DNA from: Homalodisca vitripennis
Taxonomy: Eukaryota > Arthropoda > Insecta > Hemiptera > Cicadellidae
Direction: 5' to 3'
NCBI RefSeq assembly: GCF_021130785.1
Contig: NC_060210.1
Coordinates: 181,090,501-181,154,500, forward strand
DNA: 64,000 nt
The notes under the pieces were generated by a model that was not told the DNA's origin, did not search any database, and was given only the letters and a program-made list of their open reading frames with translations. Below are positions 25,563 through 38,269 of the stretch, one piece after another; position 1 is the stretch's first letter, and each line of letters opens with the position of its first letter. The position numbers were made by a program, and so were the translations under genes.

Positions 25563-27050
25563 AAGATATAAAATATATCCTAGGCAGGCTTATTTCGACT
25601 AAAAACAGATGAGCGAGCTATTGTCGAGTTCTCATCGTTAGAAAAATCTCAGTACAATTAGCGATATACTAAACGTGAGATTCAGTCAGGGTTGGGTAGA
25701 GGCTTGATGTCCGGTATTCTAATCCGTGCGTGAACACGGCACGCGGACAAAGCGTGCCATTTCCCGTGCGTTCGCTAAAAACAAAGCAGGAATTAGCGAG
25801 ACACTTGTATGGCGTGTGCCGTTGCTAGGCAACCAGGTCGCTGCAGCCAGCTGATAACAGAAATGTTTGTACAGGGCTGCCAACCTATTGTTTCTGTCTC
25901 CGTTACCAATACCAACTGTGATTATTGCTGACAGCTCCATCTACATTTCTTATTACAACACGAGTAATTATAACATTTGCAGATTAACCAATAATTTTAT
26001 GGTTTCACTGCATCTATGTAATTTTATTAACTTCTAAAAACGCATTTTTTATTTTACGTTGTTTTCTAATAAAAATCTGTATATTTCTGCATGATCTAAA
26101 ATAAATAACTAGAGGATTGTAATCTATAACACAATTTCATTATTCCATTACTATTCAGGAATTTCGTACAGGACAATCTTCTCAACTCCTTGAAAAGAAG
26201 AAGAAATGAAAAGATAGAGATGCTAATTTTATAATAGGACTGAAAATTGCTAACAATAAAAACATAAATATTGTAAAATAATGTAGTTTTGATAACAGTT
26301 AAAATTTAACTACTTACATTGGGTAACATCAATAAATATAAATTACACGTTGTTACTAATTCCGATGAAAAATCTGCTACTAAAATAATTACAAAATAAA
26401 TTACATTAAACTATTAGTGATACTATGGCCGCTGCCACAAACTATCAATGACAGCAAGCTTTTGTACGATAAGATTCGAACAGTTCTCAAAATTAGCCTA
26501 CTAATTTGATGTTTATTACTTACCTAAGGCGTTAAGATGGGAGAGAGAGTTATTCATTTCCACTATGTATGTCAAAATCTCGTACACAATTCTCACAAAC
26601 GGTATATTATAATTTGTTTTGAATGAAATGAATGATGAATGAACAAAACTATTATGAAATGTATTATATTTTGCCGTCCAGTTTAGATCACTCAATATTA
26701 AATTTTAAATTTCTTCGAATTTCTTTAAAATTCTTATTTATTGTTTAGACACTTCTGCTTTTATTTAAAATTACAATCTCTCATTTTCTAAATCTTAAAC
26801 TCAGAATATACAGGTTAAACAAAATGAGCAACAAGTTCATCTGATCAAAATTATGTATTAACAATATTACAAGCTATATCACTTTAAGAAACTACACGTA
26901 CAAAACTAGGGACTATAAACAGTGGGAGTTATGTACAAATGACGTCAAGGCATTGACGCCGTGGCAGCATAGTGAAGGGTAGCGACATCAGACGATGCGA
27001 CGTGTCGCTAATATTGTCGCTATCTCTCTGTTTTCACAATCGGAAACTTG
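25561..27050. other. Non-coding stretch
   Basis: AT-rich. 25690-25940 is somewhat GC-richer (repeated CGTGC motifs) with a minus-strand open frame of no recognised identity. Otherwise nothing visible. Confidence 0.5.
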
Positions 27051-27429
27051 AAAAAACCCTCGGCGGCCGAGCTCTTCATCCGGGTGGATTTGCGGGTTCA
27101 TAAACTGGTGATCTAGACATGTCTGGGCCATCTTTTCCTGCTCTTCTAGCTGCCTCGTTACTCTGGAATCGTATAAAATTGTATATAGTATCAACACAAG
27201 TCATTCTGATGCCAATGTATCTGTGGGTTCATAGACTGGTGATATAACAATGTCTGAGCCATCTTCCCTGCCCTCTAGCCGTCTCGTCATTCTGGAATGG
27301 AATAGAATGTTGATTTAGTTTTGGTACAAGGCATGGTATTCCAGATGTATCTGTGGGTTCATAGATTGGTGATCTAGCAGGGTCCAAGCTACCTTTCCCT
27401 GCTCCTCTAGCTGTCTCGTTACTGTGCAA
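27051..27429 (-). repeat. Three tandem ~130-bp exon-like copies
   Basis: On the minus strand three copies begin at about 27421, 27290 and 27160 (periods 132 and 129). Each follows an acceptor-like CAG or ACAG and encodes the same short theme: SNETARGAGKGSLDPARSPI with YEPTDTS in the first copy, a two-indel version with SPVYEPTDT in the second, and SNEAARRAGKDGPDMSRSPV with YEPANPPG and a stop in the third. The first copy's acceptor (AG before T at 27421) gives the phase needed to join the TM exon ending at 30932. This could be a set of tandemly duplicated terminal exons or simply a short tandem repeat; conservation of SP(I/V)YEP favours exon origin. Confidence 0.5.
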
Positions 27430-29744
27430 ATGTATAATTTTTTATGCAGAATACATTAGCCATACCGTACTCATGATGTTATCATAGGTTATAATGAAAC
27501 ATTGCTCTATAATGAAATTGAAATATAACTCAATTTATTATGACCAGTTTTTTCAGATTTATAATTCTCCTTCTTTCTATATTTCACACGTTGTTGCCGT
27601 TCATCTAAAAGATATTGAGAAACTTTTAAAATCGTAATTAATTTCAAGAGGGTATTTAACAATTAAATCATGGCATTCTTGGTTTAAGTTTGTTATTCAA
27701 TTATCGATTTTAAAGATCAAGGAATTCAATTATTTGCCATCTTTATATGTTCCAAAAATAGAATGTTATGTTTTGAAGATTGGAATCCTTTCTCTTCATT
27801 AGATGTCAAAAAACCTTAAGGCGTAAAAAAGTAAAAACAATGTCGATCGTGTGAATAAATTGAAAAAAAATGCGTTTTCTCATATTCGTGACTATAATGA
27901 GACATTTTGTCGCAGTTGTTAATTGAGGCAGATAGTATAACCATATTACTAGAGTATTAGTATTTTCTTTAAATTTTTACATCAGTATGAAATTCAAGAA
28001 TTTTTTCGTGCAAAAGCGGCCGCTATTTTTAACTGTAGGCCTAAAATAATTTTTCACTCTTAGCATTACGTCACGATGTACAAAGATAAATAAGCCTATG
28101 CATACTAAATTGCAACTCTACTACAAAAACACTCCTCACAAAACTCTGTAGTTTGTAAGATGTGGAAACACCCTATAGCCTAGTAAACAAGTTTATTTGA
28201 ATAAAATCAACTGGACTCGTAATGTGAATTAGCTTGAAAAATCACTGCCAGGTAGCAGCATAAGCCGTGTTAATCACTAAAAGAATAACGAACTGCTGCT
28301 AGTACCAGCAAAAGCACATAGGTAGAAGCACTTCCTGAAGCTTTAACTGTTTGAGGACGTTGCTCACAGGTAGCAGCACATACAGTCATTATGAAAGATA
28401 GCTTTGTGTATTATTTTTTAGAGGGTTATCAAGGATGAAACTGATAACTTAGACTAACAATATGTTTCTGCTATAAAACGATGGTTTAGCCTAGATATAT
28501 TTTGAAAGTAGGTATTAATATTTCATGCTGAAGCTATTTTGTTAGAACTCAGGCTGTTTAACTTAAGTTCATCAATTTTTACCGGTGATCTCCACTCTGG
28601 CCACGATACCCCATTTATCACGATATTTTTATTTAGCAGGTATATTTCTATGTCTAATAGTAGATATACGGCATAAATTTCATATCCCGATTTATTTCTT
28701 TGGGAGGGTACCACGATACAAATTGGACAACTTTTAAAATGGGTAGTCAGTACCTACCTAAAGATGATGATGGGGGGGGGGGCATTTTAGACTTGGTCAA
28801 CACAGACTTAGTGATCTAATTCGTGCTTACTTATTTGTAGTGTAAATAGTTTAAGTACTTGTACCTCCACACATTTGGTGGCGTTTTCTATCATCCCAAA
28901 GTAATTTGAAGGGATGAACATTTATAGGCGGGTTTTCTAGAAAATCGTTGGATATTATCATAGAGAAGATCACATACAAACACTTCAATTCATTATTACG
29001 CCTTTGACAAAGCAGTGGTGAAGGCTGCTTGTGTTAAAAATCAAGAACAGCACCAATAAAACTGTTGCTGTTCGGCATTATTGAAACGTGCATGAGATTC
29101 ACGATTTCTGAACGATTATAAGAACAACCAGACAGTGTTCTGAGTTTATCCCAAAATTCTATTACTTGTCCATAATATTTTTTTTTAATACCTTACTATT
29201 CCCCAGTAGCTATAAAGACACCATGGGGGTAGTTAACCTTTAATTTAATTGGTAAGAAGTTAACACTATGATTTCAAGAACACAAATGTTTTCTAAGATC
29301 TTCATCAAAGTAATCTATATTCTCCTCAAAGTAGAATATGATTAAAAGATATTTTTCTAAAAATAAGAGATCTTTATCTTTTTTAAATTTTGTACAAACA
29401 ATAAAGCGAATTCATATCCCATAAAGAACATATGATCAAAAGTATAGGCCTGCATTGAAACTCTTATTCACAATCAATAGATTAAACATGAAGCAAAAAT
29501 GATATAACAAGTATACCAAATAAAACTAAAATGCTTATCAAGAACAAATATTAAAAATACAAAAATGGCATGCATAACAAATATTAACAATACAAGTTTG
29601 TAAATTATTTAGTATTGTACTTTAATAATTACAATTAAAACATTGATCAATACCTTGAAGTTAAGGATTTGCCCCGTTATTAATAACTACCTTTTAGTCA
29701 TTTTATTACCACTAAATACTGTCTAATAATATGATTAATTGACA
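27430..29744. other. AT-rich non-coding stretch, likely intronic
   Basis: No exon or element recognised. A (G)9 run lies near 28774. If the exon joining proposed for the TM gene is right, this is its intron. Confidence 0.45.
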
Positions 29745-29832
29745 AGATGAAATGAAATGAAATATGCCTTTATTTAAGAGGCGGAGTTAGGGCTATTTAG
29801 CCCTCTCTACCACTCAACCTCACATAATATAC

Positions 29833-29903
<71 letters not shown>

Positions 29904-30640
29904 TTAAATGTTGACCTTAACTAATAACTAATTGAATTTTAAATTAAAATAAATGTTTAAAAATTAACCAAAATATATACATAATATGTAATAATTAAAT
30001 ATCAAATTTATCAGCTTAATATGTAGAAAAATTACAAACAAAGTTAAATTAAAATTAACAGTTTACTTTTTTAAGAATTTATCGGTTTTGCTACATTCAT
30101 TCTCTCAAACACACAGCCTGATCACAAGCACGCCACGAGCACCACGACCCGTCACCCCTACAGACCACCCAGCAACAAGTCCTCGACCTTTGCCCCAAAA
30201 CGAGCTCGACCTTCTATAATACGGATACTATCAGTAAGAGAGTTCCAGAGGCGACATGCCTGAACAGTGAACGACTTACTGAAGAAGTTCGATCGATGAA
30301 CAGGAATTGACAGTAACGTGGATACCCTTCTCGTAGGTCGTTCACTTGTATCGGAAATAAATTTGAAATTTTCGGACAGGTAAACAGGTGACTTGTTTTT
30401 GATACCGTAACTGAATGTAGAATTGAAAGAATGTGAAGTTGGCGAAGTTGTTGAAGTTTCAGAAGTGATAGCTGTTTGAAAAATGGAGTCACATGCTCAT
30501 AACGTCTGAGATTGAAAATAAATCTGATACAATAGTTTTGAGCACGTTGAAGCCTGTCCGAAAGCTCAACAGTCATGTCACTGATCACAGCGTCACAGTA
30601 GTAAAAAAAACACAAGATGCTAAATATGATCAGATACTTG
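29745..30640 (-). mobile_element. CR1/Jockey-type LINE, 5'-truncated 3' end
   Basis: The minus-strand frame 30615-30214 reads SDRLQRAQNYCIRFIFNLRR, then YEHVTPFFKQLSLLKLQQLR. This is the region just after the reverse transcriptase in these LINEs (family pattern LQKRAIRxIxxxxxxxHxxPLFxxLxIL). It is followed by DRTSSVSRSLFRHVASGTLL, a decayed form of the usual C-terminal FNxLP segment. The 3' end at about 29745 shows GAAATGAAATGAAAT short tandem repeats. An (AT)n run (29836-29899) sits in the 3' region. No catalytic reverse transcriptase remains. Confidence 0.75.
29836..29899. repeat. (AT)n microsatellite
   Basis: About 64 bp of TA dinucleotides inside the LINE 3' region. Confidence 0.97.
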
Positions 30641-30931
30641 CTACTGTGATTTTCTTAGATAATATTTGAAGGTATTCACTGAACCTGTTGCTAGAAGGAT
30701 GAAGGTAGGACTACTCCTAGCAAAGTTTGTTAATTTAAAACAATTAACTTAATTCAATACAGTTATGTGACTTTAAAATACTAAAACATCAAAAACAATT
30801 TTCTTCCAAAAAGTTGTTTGCGGAATTAGAACAAAAATAATTGAATAATGGCTTGCATTAATAAAGTTAACATGTACTGAAAAATAAAAGTGATATCCTG
30901 TTAGGTAGAATTTAGTAATGGCAAATATTAC

Positions 30932-31041
30932 CTTTTAACTTTGATCATAAGGAGGCCAGATAAGATGAGCAAAATGAAAGATATGATTATTGACGCCAAG
31001 GCAACACCTGCCACTATGAACATTTGGGTCTGGATGTCAAG
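30932..31041 (-). CDS. Internal exon encoding a transmembrane segment, unidentified protein
   Basis: 110 bp bounded by TTTTTACAG (acceptor) and GTAATATTT (donor). Translated in phase 0 it starts LDIQTQMF. A strongly hydrophobic helix of about 25 residues follows (IVAGVALASIIISFILL continuing ILSGLLMI), then KVK and two bases AG. The basic residues after the helix suggest a cytoplasmic side following the membrane. An upstream exon at 39867-39875 supplies ATG GAC CAG in the same phase, so the protein would begin MDQLDIQTQMF with the helix near its N-terminus. The downstream partner may be one of the exon-like copies near 27.4 kb. I do not recognise the family. It could also be an exon of a larger protein whose other exons I missed. 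Confidence 0.6.
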
Positions 31042-31779
31042 CTGTAAAAATCAAATTTGTTATTACATAAGGTATTAACATTATTTAAAAAATACAAAAA
31101 ATGCTATACATGGTGATATTTAATCTGAAGTCTCTAAAATGAAGTTGAAAAAATAGAATTTAATCCCCTGATTTTTATACAGCGATGTTGTGATGCAGGG
31201 AAACTGTAAATGTAAGAAAAACATGCATCATCACAACCATTGATGGTTGATGGCCTTTTGAGTCAAAAGATTATAGTATGTTATTTCTATAAATAATACC
31301 TTTTCCATGTACACGTCACGCTTTACCAAATAAAATTTTTGCCCCCATAGTTGCAAGGTTAATTCTAATTTAAATTCAAAGGTGATAAATGGTGAATAAT
31401 GCTGTAAAAATGCAGGGGAAAAGTTAACTAACTCAGAATGTCAATGGAAACACAACAGGCTATTCCTGATAACCTCATATGATTTCACCAATATCTCTTA
31501 GGAAGACTATTGGAGAATTATGCAATTCTTGCATATGAAACAAATTATTAATACACATTTTTGTCATTTTTATTTTAAGAAACACAATGCATATTCCATT
31601 TAAATTCTATATTAAGATTTTACACACCACCTTGCATAAAAATGTCTTTTAAATGTTCAATTTGTTAAGAATGTAATTTGTCATACTGATTAATATTTTA
31701 TTAGATATTTTAATAATTAAGAACACAACAGTATCTTATTGAAATCATGTCGTTCATCCGTCTGTGTGATAGTGATAAT
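31042..31779. other. AT-rich non-coding stretch, likely intronic
   Basis: Nothing recognised. Confidence 0.5.
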
Positions 31780-32640
31780 AGTCCCTCACTAATCCGACAC
31801 AATCAGACCAGACATGTGTTGGATTAGTCAAAAAGCCGGATTATTGGAGTTCCATTGAAAAACATAATAGAATGTATTGTTACTAAAAAAGTCAATTCTT
31901 ACCATAAAGACATACAATAGAGCCTTAAAATAAAAAAGTACAATACAACAGTTGAAATACAGTACGTATTTACATTATCGTACTTATGTATTATTGAAAT
32001 GGAAAACTAAAAAATAAATGTAGGCCCACTCAGTTTCAAATTTTTAGAAGAGTTAATTTTGTGGGATTCTTGTATTGCCTCATTTCTGACAAAAACCGTT
32101 CTATAGTTTTTTTTCTTCTTAGATATAAAAGACTTTCTCAAAACATTTTCATAAAGTCTTTGTAAAACCAAGATGTCTTGCGCTGCTTCTCCATTTTCCT
32201 CAGCCACTTGATGCTTGTTCAAAAGGCTGCTATTGCGCTGTCAACATATATATATATATATATATATATAGAGTGAACTAGTTCTTGAATGTGGGTATTC
32301 AATTTTGTCCTCCAAGTCTTCTTTCTTAATGTGTTCTTGAATAAGTTCTATATCACTCATAATTTGAAGGTTTTCTTCAGGGCTGCCAAAAAACCAAGAC
32401 AAAGTTACTTATTGTTAGGTTTTCTCAATCACCACCACAAAAGGGGGCAATAGCTTTTTTGAAGTTCATTCAACTCAGTTTCATTTTGATTTTGATCTAG
32501 AACGCTTGAATCCTCTTTGATAGATTGACCATTTTCTGATGTACTTGATGTTTGCTTCTTATATTATTTAACAGTGGAAGATCGGGCCATACATTCGCCC
32601 ATAAGCAGACAATTGTTATCGTAGTTGCTTTCTCCCAAAC
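31780..32640 (-). mobile_element. Tigger/jerky-like DNA transposon remnant, truncated
   Basis: The left end has AGTCCCTCACTAATCCGACA, and further in TTAGTCAAAAAGCCGGATTA, typical of Tigger-type terminal sequence. On the minus strand decayed coding reads FNLQNVWEKATTITIVCLW (the post-DDE 'AWxxVxxxTIxNCWxK' helix), ANVWPDLP, then VAEENGEAAQDILVLQRLYE and a basic KTIERF stretch. This is the C-terminal region of the jerky/Tigger transposase. A LINE occupies the sequence immediately to the right (from about 32640), and no second terminal repeat is seen. A (TA)n run lies at 32248-32270. Confidence 0.7.
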
Positions 32641-33830
32641 ATTCTGCAGATTGAAAACAAAATTGTTCAAAATAAACCACAAGTTGCCAATGAATTTAAT
32701 AAATATTTCTCTTCTGTGGGTTCGGTTATCCGTCGCTCAGAGAACAACAACCTTGCGAAAATGTTAGAATTCCAGTTGCATCCATGGCCTTGGCCCCTGT
32801 GTGTATGGAGGAGGTGGAGAGTGTTGTGCAGAGGCTAAACCCAAAGAAATCGTGTGATGCCAATGGAGTATTGGTGTGTGCTTTAGGCATATTTTGAGAC
32901 CACTAACAAAACTGATCAATCTCTTATTTGACACTGAAAATTTTCCATCTCTTTTAAAACTGCTAAAGTCATTCCAATCTTCAAAAAGGACGACCCCTGC
33001 TAAAAAAGCAACTATCGTCCTATTTCGATCCGTCCAGTGTTCAGCAAAATCTTTGAAAAGGTTTTCTAGGAAAGTATGAAAGAATCGTAAGCTTTCTAGA
33101 AGACAACGAAATTCTGAACCCTGAACAATTTGGATTAAGAAAAAAACAAATCCACAATTGATGCAGTAAATAATCTTGTAGAAAATCTTGTCGATGGTTT
33201 GGAGAGACAAGAGTACGTGCTTAGCGTATTTCTCGATCTTTCCAAAGCTTTTGACTGCGTACACCATGAGACACTGTTGTACCAGTTAGATAAATGTGGC
33301 GTCCGGGGCCTCCCGCACTTATGGCTCACTTCTTTCCTCAAAGATCGAGACCAGTGCATAGAGATTTCAAATGTTGTTTCTGAAAAAATCAAAATGGCTA
33401 ATGGTGTCCCTCAGGGTTCAATCCTTGGGCCCCTTTTATTTCTGACATACGTCGGCAGATTGAATTCCAGTAATCCACCATGGGAAACTGATTCAGTATG
33501 CTGACGACACGACTCTCTGCTTCAAAAATAAATCTCTTAAAGATTTGGAGATTACATCATTCACAGAATTAAATTCAGCTATATAGTTCTTTTCGGAAAT
33601 AAACTTGAAAACCAACCAGTTGAAATCAAATGTTGTTCATTTCTCTCTCCAACAGCCAGATGCAGAGCAGCCTGCTGTTTTTTTGGATGAAGACCTTTAA
33701 GAGGAAACTAATTCCATGACGATTTTTGGAATGCTCCTTGATAGGGGACTGACCTGGAACGGTCATGTAGATAACGTATGTGCTAAAGCTTCCTCAGGCA
33801 TATTTGCCTTGCTAAAACCAACAGGTGTAT
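32640..33830 (+). mobile_element. CR1/Jockey-type LINE fragment with reverse transcriptase
   Basis: Plus-strand pieces in order: VANEFNKYFSSVGSVIRRSE near 32680, a shifted KVIPIFKK-like block near 32965, the open frame 33199-33504, then ADDTTLCFKNKSL-like sequence and MTIFGMLLDRGLTWNGHVD near 33716. It ends near 33830 at ALLKPTGV. The element is truncated at both ends and carries several indels. Confidence 0.85.
33140..33520 (+). pseudogene. LINE reverse transcriptase core
   Basis: The open frame contains LSVFLDLSKAFDCVHHETLL (fingers/palm motif A with catalytic Asp), GVRGLPHLWLTSFLKDRDQC and ANGVPQGSILGPLLFLTYV (motif B with GxPQGxxLxPxLF). The next catalytic box, YADDT, is visible only in another frame (GCTGACGACACGAC at 33500, translated ADDT). 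The frame breaks at about 33490. The motifs are those of CR1/Jockey-group reverse transcriptases, which copy the element RNA at a nicked target. This copy is dead as written. Confidence 0.85.
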
Positions 33831-36800
33831 TTTTTATTATTAATTATGTTGCCGTATCGAATTTAATTATGATTATAAATTTGAAATATTGGACAGTTGT
33901 ATAATATGAATAACACATTGACTGCTGCAGGTGCCTTATGGCACAGAATCAGATTGGCATTAGTTGATTTGTGTATTAGCAGCACTGAATGTTTTAAGAT
34001 TTCTTAATTAACTCAAAATATTTGTTTTCCAATGAAGAATATAAAAGATTTATTTTATTTGGAAACTCTTTTAACTTTTATATTACAAGTATTAAATTTA
34101 AAAAAATTTTAGTTTGATATAAAATTGTGTGTATGGAATAACATATGTTTATCGTTTTTATTCTATAAACACTGTATTGTTTCCACAAAACATCATATAC
34201 CATTCTTGCACAAAAGATGAAATTTAAAATTAATACACTTAGGTATAATTACATTTTATAAATTTTAGTTTTTGTTTGTATTTAAGAATGTTTTTAATAA
34301 CAATACAATGTGATTGTTTACCATTCTCTCTAAAATGTTATTAGGAGTGATAGCTCATTCATTATTAATGAGTATTTATAAACAGACACATACATAGAGA
34401 GAATTAAATTAAATTACTCCCTTTAAACTTTGTAATGATAATGATAAAATCAAATGCTTAACAAAGATATTCATAAGATTTCTTATGTAATCTTTGATTT
34501 TATTTCTTTAAGAAATACATAAAGTGAAAGTACCTACATAAAATAAATCAAACAAGGTAATATCAGGCTTCATTGAATTGATATAATTATTGAAATGTGA
34601 ATGAACTATTATTTTTACATTATTACAATTTAAAAATAAAATTAACGTTAAAATATTTTCCCCTCCAAAAATGCAACTAACTTTTTTGAGCTAGTATAAA
34701 GAATATTTAGTTTTTTAATCACCCTTTATTTTTTATTTAGGAAAGATAAAACACTTTTCTACATAGCTAGGAATTCTTTTTTTATGTTCTTCACTTGATG
34801 GGTAACAAGACTGTGAGTATTAGACAGGATATTGTTTCAAAATGTTGAGTTAAATTGCTTTAATTTCAATTGACTGACATTTTGTATGAAAACAAGATAA
34901 AATATACAAGTAAATGTGTTGTAAATAAATTGAGGAAAAGATAAGGTAACCGTTTGCAAATGTGAGTTGATTTTCCCAATTTCATGAAAAGGGCAAAATG
35001 AATTTATACTTTTAATCATTTATGAAATCTAATAAAACATGTAACTCTAACGCTTTTGATTTTTTAATTATTAGACATGTCAAGAAGATTTATTTATTTT
35101 TACTATATAAAATTATTGTGTGTATACAGCAAAGATTTTAAAAATATTCATTTAAAAAATATTATTTGTATCTTGATCAGCCTTACATTGCTTGAGAATT
35201 GGAAATATAAAATGACCCTTTATGAACTTTTTTCAAGCAATTAGTCTAAATGCACCAAATTATTTTACTCCCTGTATTTCATGCAATATTAAATAATATT
35301 AAAGTAAAAAAAAGTACTCACAGTGCCAATTTCATTGACATGCGTTATCTGTGTTTAAGTGTCTTATCAGAAACATTTGTTATAGATTTAAAGATGTGTT
35401 ATCCATTGACAATTGTTCAATTAGGAATAGGAAAAGTGCTCAATACTTCATAATCTGGGGAAGCCCAGTTTAGTTCTTGAGCTATCAAACACATTTCGTG
35501 AAGCTGCATGACTATAATTTTGTATTAAATAATTGTACTTCCTTCCTCTAATTTGGATACAACTTTTTAAAAATATGATCTCTTAATAATTGTTCAACTA
35601 AATAATGTACTTAGAAATGATAAGAGCTGTTTTTTTTTTTTTTTTTTTTTTTGTTTAATTACTGACATAATATTTCAACATCATAAATACTGAATTTAGA
35701 ACCTACAATTCCAGGATTGCAGCCAATATTAATCAGTATGCAGTGTACTGCATAAATCTTTATTAACAGCAGATTTCTTACGTTTATTATCTATCCGGCA
35801 AGGTCATTTGATACTGTATGTATTCGTAAATATGCATTTAAACACAAAACTTTATATTTAACCCTGAAACAACATGCTCTAAGTCCAATTTTGGAGTACT
35901 TTATTTTTACAACAAATTGGTTAGATTTATGTTTAGTACAAAATATTCCTAAATAATCAAGATAGAATTTTTATTATAAATTACATTATTTGGTTATTAT
36001 GTTAATATGTGTATTGTAAATATTAGTGACAGGCAGAAATCACCTAAGGGCGTACTGGTACTTTTCTATAAAAGAAATATCCCTTTTAGTTTTTGCGGGA
36101 AACTTTACATCTGCAATTCTAAAATGTTTTGAAGACCTCATTAGTGACAGACAGAAAGCACCTACAACCTATACAGTTCTATATAAAGAACTATATAACC
36201 TATATAGTTCTAAAAAACCACAGCTAGAGGGGGTAAGGGGGGGTCGTTTGCTCCGGGCAAAAGAAAATATAGAAGATTGAGTCGTTGCGTCACAACTGTT
36301 TAAAGCATAGTTTTCTCAGTCTCCACGCAAATTTACTTTTTACTTGAAGATAAAAAATTATAAATACCTGAGTTTGAACATTATCCACAGACTAAACAGA
36401 GCTACAGTAACAGGAGTCATATTGAAAATTAGGTTATTTATTTCTGTATTTAGACTTATAAAACAAATTATAAAATTCAAGCAGCAACTTTGAAAATTCA
36501 TAATTTGGAAACATGAGATCTGATTAAGACCAAATTTTTGGTGTTAATGTAACACTTTGGTACAAGTGTTTTATGTTATAGAGTTTCAAAAGTTATTCTT
36601 CCGCCTTCAAATTTATACAGACAAATTGTTGCTTGTAATTGTAAAATACCAACATGTTAATATTCCAACAAATTAAAAGTATTTTGTAAACATTTGTGGT
36701 AAAAGAGCAAAGTTTTTAAAAATACTTTAGATTTAATTCTTTATGATTCTTGAAGTGTTTAACCTTAATTATAAGTATGTCTATATTACTTGTATATTTT

Positions 36801-36839
36801 AAATTTGACAAAATATTACCATGTTTTTGTTTTCTTACA
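33831..36839. other. AT-rich non-coding stretch
   Basis: No exon or known element recognised. A 24-T run lies at 35629-35652. The plus-strand open frame at 36026-36280 is unidentified. Likely intronic if the TM gene model is right. Confidence 0.5.
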
Positions 36840-37386
36840 AGACTTAGAGAAACCTCTTATTACACTTAGTCCAAAAAAGGCCTTTGCACTTGCTTCCGAA
36901 GTGACAGGATATTCAGAGTGAGTAACTGAAATAAGGGGAGACCAGTTCTGCACAAGCCTCTCCAGTCAAAGCTGACAGGGATAGCACACCCTTATGTTCA
37001 GACTAAGGCTGCCGTTAACATTAGGGCTGGACCCATATTAGAGGAGTAAACTGTCAGAAGAAAGTGTCATAAATCAATTTGCTCCAATTTTGTTGGACAC
37101 CTACAATCAGTCTCAGGACGTCGTGAGCAACTTGAAACAGTTTAGAAAGCCACACTCAAATTTTATGTCTCACGACAACCGTCAGACTTACCTTATCGCA
37201 TGCATCATATGTTTGTGTTGTTTTCTGTCACGTGTTTCTTTCAAAATGTTAAAAGAAGTTATTGACGAATTGGCATATATGGACAAACATTTGGTAATGG
37301 TAGAAGCAAAGCAAGTGTTATACGATGTTACTAGTAAATATCTTCTCAACCAGGATGAAACATATATAACATTTGGTAAACTGTGA
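36840..37386 (+). pseudogene. Possible transposon-derived coding remnant, unidentified
   Basis: At 36841-36918 a plus-strand frame reads DLEKPLITLSPKKAFALASE followed by VTGYSE, helix-turn-helix-like, then hits a stop. After a gap, 37090-37386 is open and reads SFKMLKEVIDELAYMDKHLV then MVEAKQVLYDVTSKYLLNQD. The two pieces together look like a decayed DNA-binding or transposase gene, but no family can be named. Confidence 0.25.
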
Positions 37387-38269
37387 TAAGCACTCTGCAA
37401 CATTATATTCTTCTTGTTCATTTACACTGATGATTTAATAAACAGCTAGTTATTTTTTTACTTGCAGATCCAAAATGTTTCTTTGTTGCAACCTATCACA
37501 CATTGGAGGAGCAAACTGTCAAAAGGACTCACATTTTGCTCCTTTTGTGTGTATCCTTCCTAAGGGGATTCACTTTCCTGTAAATTTTTAAATTGACACA
37601 GTTTATTGGAAAGGGCAGCAATTTTAGGACTTGCCCGCTTTGAAAAACTAGTGGCTGTGATCCTGGTGCTAGGTAGCAACATTTAACTGATATACTTGTT
37701 GGCAGAGTTTCCGTCTGGGCAATTATATGTTATATAATTTTTTCAAAGTAGTTTAGTAGTCCCTAGTATTTTATGGCTAGCAAATTTTTATACAATAGCT
37801 ATTCATTGATTACAAAAGTAATTTTTATCCATAAATCTCTATTTATTTTATTTTTACACCAATGTAATGAGTTAGACTACAAGTGAGGAAAATAAAATAA
37901 AAACACCACTTAAAATCGATTTACCTGCCCATTTATTGATGATATTATGGGAACAGAAACACAATAGTGAACTATTTTTGATAGTGGAACATATGAAATG
38001 AGTCAAGTCTCTACTGTATCATAGTGATCAATTTGTTCCCAGTCAAAAAGATCTGATGAGAACATTGGCTGTATATTAAGCTTGAATAAACATATATCTA
38101 AATCTAATTTTGGAGTGTTTTATTTAAAAAAAGATTTGTGTTTGGAACAAAATAAATAACCAAACATATGCCTCCTGTTTTAAACCAAACATATGTTTTA
38201 TCTACTTGATTACCGTATACTTATGATATTGATTGGAATAGTAGAATAGGGTGTGATATTGTTATGCAG
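37387..38269. other. AT-rich non-coding stretch
   Basis: Nothing recognised. Confidence 0.5.

Noticed and set aside
29745..30640. Considered as a host gene on the minus strand
   Set aside because: The protein matches the post-reverse-transcriptase segment of CR1/Jockey LINEs and ends in typical LINE 3' short repeats.
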